In this document: piece by piece, positions 1 through 4,472 of the stretch
Layout of the letters: the number at the start of each line of letters is the position of its first letter
Position numbering within the stretch: the stretch's first letter is position 1
NCBI GenBank assembly: GCA_009702205.1
Contig: WLIM01000030.1
Location: 1-10,069, forward strand
Source: Actinomycetota bacterium
GTDB taxonomy: Bacteria; Actinomycetota; Actinomycetes; Nanopelagicales; Nanopelagicaceae
Direction: 5' to 3'
DNA length: 10,069 bases
The notes under the pieces: model-generated
The model's input: only the letters and a program-made list of their open reading frames with translations
Told to the model about the DNA's origin: nothing
Databases searched by the model: none
Made by a program: the position numbers and the translations under genes

Positions 1-2
1 AT

Positions 3-365
3 TATGGGGATCGTATTGCAGTTGGACTAGATGTTCGTGGACACACTCTGGCAACTCGCGGTTGGACCGAATCGGGTGGCGATCTATTCGAAATGATTTC
101 GGAGTTAGATGAAGCAGGATGCTCGCGTTACATAGTCACTGATGTTGCTAAAGATGGAACTTTGACTGGGCCTAATTTAAATCTATTGCGTGAAGTGTGC
201 GCGGCCACAAAAGCGCCAGTTGTAGCAAGCGGAGGCATCTCGGTTCTACGAGATTTAATTGAATTGCGAGAGCTAACATCGATTGGCGTTGAGGGCGCAA
301 TCGTTGGTAAGGCTATTTATTCTGGTTCATTTACTGTTGCACAAGCGCTAGAGGTTGCAGGCTAA
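3..365 (+). CDS. priA: PriA-type HisA, phosphoribosyl isomerase (C-terminal part; 5' end outside window)
   Basis: This is the C-terminal 120 residues of the (beta/alpha)8-barrel isomerase that converts ProFAR to PRFAR in histidine synthesis, in the cytoplasm. The reading frame is open from base 3, so the in-frame ATG at 93 is internal and not the start. Seen: GLDVRG with its Asp at bases 30-32, RGWT at 57-68, TDVAKDGTLTGPN at 138-176 with the catalytic-type Asp at 153-155, and the phosphate-binding strands ASGGIS and GVEGAIVGKAIY. From memory of the family, the RGW segment (Arg143 and Trp145 in M. tuberculosis PriA) is typical of actinobacterial PriA, which also does the TrpF reaction (PRA to CdRP). 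Dual activity here is inference. The stop overlaps the hisF start by one base (TAATG), so the two are probably translationally coupled. Confidence 0.95.
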   Translation, partial: YGDRIAVGLDVRGHTLATRGWTESGGDLFEMISELDEAGCSRYIVTDVAKDGTLTGPNLNLLREVCAATKAPVVASGGISVLRDLIELRELTSIGVEGAIVGKAIYSGSFTVAQALEVAG

Positions 366-1126
366 TGACTCTTGCTAAGCGAATAATCCCTTGCCTAGAT
401 GTTGCAGGCGGCCGAGTTGTAAAAGGCGTAAATTTTAAAGATTTAGTTGATGCTGGCGACCCAGTAGAACTCGCGAAAAAATACGGCGCCGAAGGTGCTG
501 ATGAATTAACATTTTTAGATATTTCAGCAAGTGTCGAAGCTCGAGCAACAACACTTGATATTGTGCGAAAGACTGCTGAACAAGTCTTTATTCCATTGAC
601 TGTTGGTGGTGGAATTCGAAGCGCAGAGAATGTGAATGAACTACTGCGCGCAGGTGCGGATAAAGTTTCAATTAATACTGCTGCAATATCAAGACCCCAG
701 TTGATAAATGAAATTTCAGATCGGTTTGGTAATCAAGTATTAGTTCTTTCTGTTGACGCTAGACGCGCAAATACAAAATCTGGCTTCGAAGTCACAACTC
801 ATGGTGGCCGGGAAAGTGCAGGAATTGATGCCCTAGCCTGGGTTGAAGAAGGAATTTCTCGAGGCGTTGGTGAAATTTTGCTGAATTCAATGGATGCGGA
901 TGGCACGAAATCTGGCTTCGATCTGGAGATGCTCCGTGCCGTGCGGGCAATTTCTAGCGTTCCAGTTATAGCAAGTGGTGGCGCAGGAAAGGTCTCAGAT
1001 TTTGCGCAGGCTGTTTCTGCTGGTGCAGATGCGGTATTGGCCGCGAGTGTTTTTCACTTTGGTGAAATCACAATTTCCGAAGTCAAGAAAGATTTGGCAA
1101 AAGCGGGTTTCCCGATTCGCCGTTGA
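365..1126 (+). CDS. hisF: Imidazole glycerol phosphate synthase, cyclase subunit HisF
   Basis: HisF takes PRFAR plus ammonia delivered by the glutaminase HisH and makes imidazole glycerol phosphate and AICAR; it acts in the cytoplasm as the HisF-HisH heterodimer. The product is 253 residues, the usual family length. Seen: the two catalytic aspartates in PCLDV (Asp12) and SVDARR (Asp131), phosphate-binding TVGGGIR (79-85) and IASGGAG (202-208), and LLNSMDADGTKSGFD (172-186), all in the normal order of a half-barrel repeat. The ATG shares one base with the priA stop, and a GAGG at 351-354 may serve as ribosome site. HisH is not in the window and probably lies upstream of priA. Nothing is unusual in the protein. 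Confidence 0.98.
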   Translation: MTLAKRIIPCLDVAGGRVVKGVNFKDLVDAGDPVELAKKYGAEGADELTFLDISASVEARATTLDIVRKTAEQVFIPLTVGGGIRSAENVNELLRAGADKVSINTAAISRPQLINEISDRFGNQVLVLSVDARRANTKSGFEVTTHGGRESAGIDALAWVEEGISRGVGEILLNSMDADGTKSGFDLEMLRAVRAISSVPVIASGGAGKVSDFAQAVSAGADAVLAASVFHFGEITISEVKKDLAKAGFPIRR

Positions 1127-1134
1127 TGACAAAT

Positions 1135-1143
1135 AAGGGAGAA
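1135..1143 (+). promoter_or_regulatory. Ribosome binding site of hisI
   Basis: AAGGGAGAA gives a good match to the 16S tail, with AGGGAG ending 9 bases before the GTG at 1151. It decides the hisI start, because an in-frame TGA lies at 1127-1129 and there is no other start codon between that stop and the GTG. Confidence 0.7.
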
Positions 1144-1150
1144 TAGGGCC

Positions 1151-1483
1151 GTGCCTAAGATTCCAGAAGAGATTGCAAACCGGTTAGCGACCGGTGAATT
1201 AATTGCTGCCATAGCGCAGGATGTAGTTTCTAAAGAAGTTTTGATGATGGCCTGGATGAATAGCCAGGCGCTAGAAACAACGCTTAAATCAAAACGTGCT
1301 ACATATTGGAGCCGAAGCAGAAATAGCCTCTGGATAAAAGGTGAAACTTCAGGCCATTTCCAAGAAGTAAAAAGAATTTCCTACGACTGTGATGGTGATG
1401 CAATATTGCTCGAGGTAATTCAAACTGGAGCAGCCTGTCACACGGGTGAACGAACTTGTTTCCATAGCGAAATTGTTGGCTAA
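1151..1483 (+). CDS. hisI: Phosphoribosyl-AMP cyclohydrolase HisI (monofunctional)
   Basis: HisI opens the purine ring of PR-AMP to give ProFAR, the substrate of PriA, so its neighbours act one and two steps later. The product is 110 residues and contains only the cyclohydrolase domain, with no HisE pyrophosphohydrolase fused behind it. Seen: AWMN (34-37), YWSRSR (52-57), LWIKGETSGH (60-69), the metal-binding DCDGD (79-83) with Cys80, and QTGAACHTG...CF (91-104) with the zinc-type cysteines Cys96 and Cys103. Start is GTG, supported by a good Shine-Dalgarno and an in-frame stop just upstream. The 24-base gap after hisF is the widest in the his block. Its stop shares one base with the next small ORF (TAATG). 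Confidence 0.97.
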   Translation: MPKIPEEIANRLATGELIAAIAQDVVSKEVLMMAWMNSQALETTLKSKRATYWSRSRNSLWIKGETSGHFQEVKRISYDCDGDAILLEVIQTGAACHTGERTCFHSEIVG

Positions 1484-1632
1484 TGGTTGAAATAATTATT
1501 CTCGTTTCGGCTGCGCTATTGGTTGGGTTAATTATTTTCCGGCTTTCAAAGCGTGGGATTTCTAAGAAGTACGATCGCAAACCTGCAAATCCATGGAGCG
1601 CGCTAAACGAGGGGATAGACCCATCACTATGA
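1483..1632 (+). CDS. Small single-pass membrane protein; possible minimal relative of the Trp-operon-associated membrane protein
   Basis: An open frame of 49 codons starts at the ATG that overlaps the hisI stop by one base and ends in TGA at 1630-1632, overlapping the next gene by four bases (ATGA). Those tight junctions on both sides are the best evidence that it is translated. Residues 3-20 form one hydrophobic helix, followed by a basic stretch (RLSKRGISKKYDRK, 20-33), predicting a cytoplasmic C-terminus, and a tail NPWSALNEGIDPSL (36-49). That tail resembles, from memory, the W-x-ALD-x-GEDPT ending of the TIGR02234/Trp_oprn_chp family, which is normally several times longer, has several helices, and sits next to trpE in actinobacteria. 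The protein could be a shrunken or remnant copy, or an unrelated small protein. Function unknown. Confidence 0.72.
   Translation: MVEIIILVSAALLVGLIIFRLSKRGISKKYDRKPANPWSALNEGIDPSL
1609..1615 (+). promoter_or_regulatory. Ribosome binding site choosing the ATG at 1629
   Basis: GAGGGGA lies 13 bases before ATG 1629, inside the end of the 49-codon ORF. The alternative in-frame ATG at 1593 would put a hydrophilic 12-residue extension ahead of the first membrane helix and lies upstream of this site, so 1629 is preferred. Confidence 0.5.
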
Positions 1633-2135
1633 AAAGCCTTGCTAAATTCCAGCCATGGATCACCTTTGCACTTCGCTTGATTTTTGGTGGCGTTCTTTTA
1701 GTTGCAGGTGCCATCAAAGTTACCGACCCATATGGATCTGCTACCTCGGTTCGCGCATATCAAATGCTTCCGGTTCATCTTGCAAACTTTTTAGGGTTCG
1801 TACTTCCTTTTGCTGAAATCGGTCTGGGAATTTTCTTAATAGTAGGAATCTGGGTTCGATTCATGGCAGTTGCATCTTCAATTTTGATGATCGCCTTTGT
1901 GATCGCGATTTCGCAGGCATGGGTTCGGGGGATCTCCCTGGATTGTGGCTGCTTTGGCAAGGGCGGATTAATTGATTCAGGCGAACTGCCAGTCTGGAAT
2001 TACACGATTGAAATCGGACGGGATATTCTTCTCGCACTAACTGGGGCATACATGTTCCGCAATCCAAACGGAAAATTTGGTTTAGATAAATCAGATAACT
2101 CGAGTAGTCAAGTAACGGGAGAATTTAATGGCTAA
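1629..2135 (+). CDS. MauE/DoxX-family membrane redox protein
   Basis: The product, 168 residues from ATG 1629, is predicted to sit in the membrane with four helices at about 11-29, 52-72, 77-98 and 127-143. After helix 3 comes the pair Cys106-Gly-Cys108 in the motif DCGCFG (105-110), the hallmark of MauE-like members of the DoxX superfamily. Such proteins are thought to pass reducing or oxidising equivalents to thioredoxin-fold partners outside the cytoplasm. Here the partner is very likely the next gene, a DsbA-like protein that overlaps it by eight bases. Family assignment rests on the motif and topology; the direction of electron flow is inference. The hydrophilic tail (145-168) is low complexity. 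I chose 1629 over 1593 because it makes an ATGA junction with the small ORF and has a Shine-Dalgarno. Confidence 0.88.
   Translation: MKSLAKFQPWITFALRLIFGGVLLVAGAIKVTDPYGSATSVRAYQMLPVHLANFLGFVLPFAEIGLGIFLIVGIWVRFMAVASSILMIAFVIAISQAWVRGISLDCGCFGKGGLIDSGELPVWNYTIEIGRDILLALTGAYMFRNPNGKFGLDKSDNSSSQVTGEFNG
2117..2122 (+). promoter_or_regulatory. Ribosome binding site of the DsbA-like gene
   Basis: GGGAGA lies 5 to 6 bases before ATG 2128, inside the end of the MauE-like gene. The site supports this start and coupled translation of the two redox genes. Confidence 0.65.
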
Positions 2136-2826
2136 TAGCAACAAAGGCGATAAAGGATTACGTGCAATCGTCATTGGAATGATCGTATTTGTTCTGGCCG
2201 TTACTGGCTTCTTTATCTATTTAGATAAGAAACCAGCACAGAACGCGCTATCTCCGGCTTCTATCTCTAAAGCTGATGGGTCAGGATTAGTTTTCAACCC
2301 TACTTCAAAACCACAGATTGATATTTGGGAAGATTTCCAATGTCCTGCCTGTCGCGACTTTGAAGCAATTAACAATGATTATGTTAAACAAATAATTGCA
2401 GAGAAGAAGGCAAAGGTTGTTTATCATCCACTTACATTTATCGGAGAACGCTCAACTATGGGATTCAATGAATCCATAATCGCAGCCAATGCGGCAGCGT
2501 GTGCAATGGATGCAGGCAAGTTCGTTGATATGCATGAAATTCTCTATCAAAATCAGGGAGCAACGGAGAACTCAGGTAAGTGGACGAAGGAATTCATGAT
2601 TTCGCTCGGTTCCAAAATTGGTTTAACTTCAATGAAGTTCCAAAATTGCGTAACAAATGGCAACTATGCACTATGGACTGAATCCGTATCTTCATATGCT
2701 GCAGTCAAGAATGTGAACTCAACTCCTACAATTTTCGTGAATGGCAAAGAGCTCAATCGCGAAGGCGGCGAATATAGCGATCCTGCTAAATTCAAAGCGG
2801 CGCTAGCGGCGGGTGGAGTTAAGTAG
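2128..2826 (+). CDS. Membrane-anchored DsbA-like thiol:disulfide oxidoreductase
   Basis: A 232-residue protein with a short basic N-terminus, one uncleaved-looking helix (about 11-32) and an extracytoplasmic DsbA-type thioredoxin domain. Seen: WEDFQCPAC (67-75) with the active-site pair Cys72-Pro-Ala-Cys75, and the cis-proline loop STPT (198-201, Pro200), followed by IFVNGKEL, the usual last strand. Two more cysteines, Cys125 and Cys174, lie in the inserted helical part and are spaced as in M. tuberculosis DsbA (Rv2969c), where from memory they form a structural disulfide. The likely role is forming or shuffling disulfides in exported proteins, with the MauE-like neighbour as membrane redox partner. 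This is the family Pfam calls DSBA/Thioredoxin_4. Its exact substrate cannot be read from the sequence. Confidence 0.93.
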   Translation: MANSNKGDKGLRAIVIGMIVFVLAVTGFFIYLDKKPAQNALSPASISKADGSGLVFNPTSKPQIDIWEDFQCPACRDFEAINNDYVKQIIAEKKAKVVYHPLTFIGERSTMGFNESIIAANAAACAMDAGKFVDMHEILYQNQGATENSGKWTKEFMISLGSKIGLTSMKFQNCVTNGNYALWTESVSSYAAVKNVNSTPTIFVNGKELNREGGEYSDPAKFKAALAAGGVK

Positions 2827-2837
2827 TTTTTGAGTTA

Positions 2838-3647
2838 ATGAATACCTTTATCCCAACTCCGAGTACATCAACTCTGGAGTTGGGATTTTTTACTTTTCAT
2901 TACTATGCAATCTGTATTCTCATCGGAATAATCGTTGCGATTTGGCTAACTAAAAAGCGTTACCTTGCTTTTGGTGGCAACCCTGGGGACATTTCAGATC
3001 TAGCAATAGTTGTAATTCCGGCTGGAATTATCGGTGGCCGGATTTATCACGTTATAACTTCACCCGAAAAATATTTTGGGAGAGATGGTTCTCCGCTAGC
3101 TGCGTTTGAGATTTGGAAGGGGGGCCTTGGTATTTGGGGAGCCATTTCACTGGGAGCGCTAGCCGCTTTTATTTTCTATAAATTTAGAGCTACCTCATTG
3201 CCATTTGCTGCACTGGCCGATGCGATAGCACCTGCGCTTTTGATTGCACAGGGGATAGGAAGATTTGGAAATTGGTTTAATGGTGAACTATTCGGCCGAC
3301 CAACATCACTTCCTTGGGCTTTAGAAATCCCCTTAACCAAGCGAACCGTTGGCTATGAAGGTTATGCAACTTTCCATCCCACTTTTCTATATGAAGCTAT
3401 TTGGTGTTTTTTACTCGCCTTTCTAATTCTTCGCCTCTCCGTATTTAGTAGGCAATTTGGTAGTGGCCAGATTTTCTATTTTTACGTCTCCGCCTATAGT
3501 TTTGGCCGCCTAATAATCGAGTCGATTCGGATCGATGAATCGAACTTAATATTGGGTCTTCGTCTAAATATCTGGGTTTCGTTCATATTATTTCTTGGTG
3601 CTGGCGCTCTATTTCTAAGTAAATCTGCCAAAAATCCCAAGAAGTAA
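2838..3647 (+). CDS. lgt: Prolipoprotein diacylglyceryl transferase Lgt
   Basis: Lgt moves the diacylglyceryl group of phosphatidylglycerol onto the lipobox cysteine of prelipoproteins, in the cytoplasmic membrane. The product is 269 residues with about seven hydrophobic helices. Seen: IPTP...LGFFTFHYYAICILIG at the N-terminus (5-30), IGGRIYHVI (65-73), IWKGGLGIWGA (92-102), the Lgt signature GRFGNWFNGELFGR (141-154), HPTFLYE (180-186), and FGRLIIESIR (222-231). The proton-negative-type histidine of E. coli Lgt (His103) has a Trp at the matching place (IWGA), which I recall as common in actinobacteria. The conserved N-terminus confirms ATG 2838, and an in-frame TAA at 2820 allows no earlier ATG. 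The Shine-Dalgarno is poor (TGAG, 3 bases away), so translation may depend on ribosomes finishing dsbA 11 bases upstream. Confidence 0.97.
   Translation: MNTFIPTPSTSTLELGFFTFHYYAICILIGIIVAIWLTKKRYLAFGGNPGDISDLAIVVIPAGIIGGRIYHVITSPEKYFGRDGSPLAAFEIWKGGLGIWGAISLGALAAFIFYKFRATSLPFAALADAIAPALLIAQGIGRFGNWFNGELFGRPTSLPWALEIPLTKRTVGYEGYATFHPTFLYEAIWCFLLAFLILRLSVFSRQFGSGQIFYFYVSAYSFGRLIIESIRIDESNLILGLRLNIWVSFILFLGAGALFLSKSAKNPKK
2850..2891 (+). terminator. Intrinsic-terminator-shaped hairpin inside the 5' end of lgt
   Basis: An 11-bp perfect stem pairs 2850-2860 (ATCCCAACTCC) with 2876-2886 (GGAGTTGGGAT). Above a single bulged T (2875), four more pairs form between GAGT (2861-2864) and ACTC (2871-2874), closing a six-base loop ACATCA. 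The downstream arm runs straight into a T-run ending at 2891. Only the + strand orientation has the T-run. The element covers codons 5-18 of lgt and starts 23 bases after the dsbA stop, so it could end or attenuate transcription coming from the his-dsbA genes. Whether it works in the cell is inference; a translating ribosome on lgt would mask it. Confidence 0.65.
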
Positions 3648-3672
3648 TTGCCTGGCAAGATAGAGTTTGCCC

Positions 3673-4380
3673 ATGCCTTTACAAGATGTCTACTTGCGCA
3701 ATACGCACCATAAGATTCATAAAGCGGGTTGGTTGCGCGCAGCAGTTCTTGGAGCGAATGATGGTTTGGTTTCAACCGCATCACTAATGATCGGTGTGTC
3801 AGCTGCTCAAGCAGATAGTTTTCTAATTACAGCAGGCGCAGCAGGAATTGCAGCAGGCGCAATGTCTATGGCAGTAGGCGAATATATTTCGGTGAGATCG
3901 CAGAATGATATTGAAGAATCAGATCGACAACTAGAGATTCAACATTTGGCAGTTGACCCAGAAGGCGAACTAGAAGAACTAGTTGAAATTTATATGAACC
4001 GTGGCTTAGATCGTGAACTTGCCACAAAAGTTGCGGTGAAAATGACCGAGCGCGATGCACTTGAAGCGCACCTTCGCGATGAACTTGGCCAACACCCACA
4101 TACAAAAGCTCGCCCAGTTCAAGCAGCTATCGCTTCCGCGGTCAGTTTCACATTCGGCGGACTTGTTCCATTTGCTGGCGCGCTAGCCCCAACTCTCGGC
4201 ACCAAAGTGATCAGCATTATCGGTTTCACGGTAGTTGGTTTAATCGGAACCGGAGTTCTAAGCGCCCGGACCGCAGGCTCGCCTTACCTGAAAACAACCA
4301 TGAGAATTCTTATCGGAGGCTCATTAGGCATGGCCATTACGGCCGGAATTGGCTCGTTGGTTCACCTTACGGGTATTTAA
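3673..4380 (+). CDS. VIT1/CCC1-family Fe(II)/Mn(II) transporter
   Basis: The product is 235 residues from ATG 3673. A TTG six bases earlier is a possible but less likely start, and an in-frame TAG at 3661 bars anything longer. Seen: the family opening RAAVLGANDGLVSTASLMIGV (22-42) with the membrane Asp30; the second helix GAMSMAVGEYISVRSQ (62-77) with its methionines and Glu70; then an acidic, Glu-rich helical segment (about 80-140), which in plant VIT1 forms the cytosolic metal-binding domain; and three further helices (about 150-173, 177-196, 209-232). The family exports Fe(II) or Mn(II) from the cytosol by proton antiport. In bacteria this usually means detoxification. Which metal is used here cannot be told. 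It lies 25 bases after lgt, so probably shares its transcript. Confidence 0.92.
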   Translation: MPLQDVYLRNTHHKIHKAGWLRAAVLGANDGLVSTASLMIGVSAAQADSFLITAGAAGIAAGAMSMAVGEYISVRSQNDIEESDRQLEIQHLAVDPEGELEELVEIYMNRGLDRELATKVAVKMTERDALEAHLRDELGQHPHTKARPVQAAIASAVSFTFGGLVPFAGALAPTLGTKVISIIGFTVVGLIGTGVLSARTAGSPYLKTTMRILIGGSLGMAITAGIGSLVHLTGI

Positions 4381-4472
4381 ATCTCCGCCTGGTTGCTATT
4401 CTTTCCCCTCTTGGAAATTCGTTGGGCCACTGTCGTCCCGATGCACCTAATAAATAAGTTTTAGGAGCTTTC
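4381..4472 (+). promoter_or_regulatory. gltB leader with a weak candidate promoter and a clear ribosome site
   Basis: This 92-base gap is the longest non-coding stretch in the window and the likeliest place for a glt promoter. An AT-rich -10-like TAATAA is at 4448-4453. Possible -35 elements (TTGGAA 4411-4416, TTGGGC 4422-4427) are badly spaced, so no promoter can be called with confidence. I see no terminator hairpin for the upstream gene. AGGAG at 4463-4467, five bases before GTG 4473, is a good ribosome site. An in-frame TAA at 4455 excludes a longer gltB. Confidence 0.4.

Noticed and set aside
1299..1580. Minus-strand open frame of 93 codons over hisI and the small ORF
   Set aside because: It is antisense to a clear hisI with conserved motifs and has no recognisable domain or ribosome site of its own.
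1593..1631. Earlier ATG at 1593 as the start of the MauE-like gene
   Set aside because: It lies ahead of the GAGGGGA ribosome site, adds a hydrophilic 12-residue extension and would overlap most of the small ORF tail. ATG 1629 forms an ATGA junction.
3654..3671. Hairpin GGCAA / TTGCC between lgt and the VIT gene
   Set aside because: Only five base pairs with an eight-base loop and no T-run; it is too weak to call a terminator or regulator.
3494..3784. Minus-strand open frame of 96 codons across the lgt-VIT junction
   Set aside because: Both genes beneath it have strong family motifs, and the antisense protein shows no domain.
3830..3861. Direct repeat CAGCAGGCGCA at 3830-3840 and 3851-3861
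   Set aside because: The 21-base offset is seven codons of an Ala/Gly-rich VIT helix; it is explained by protein composition.
4411..4453. A sigma-70-type promoter for gltB (TTGGAA or TTGGGC with TAATAA)
   Set aside because: Spacing is 31 or 20 bases, outside the usual 16-18, so I give only a low-confidence leader entry and no discrete promoter.
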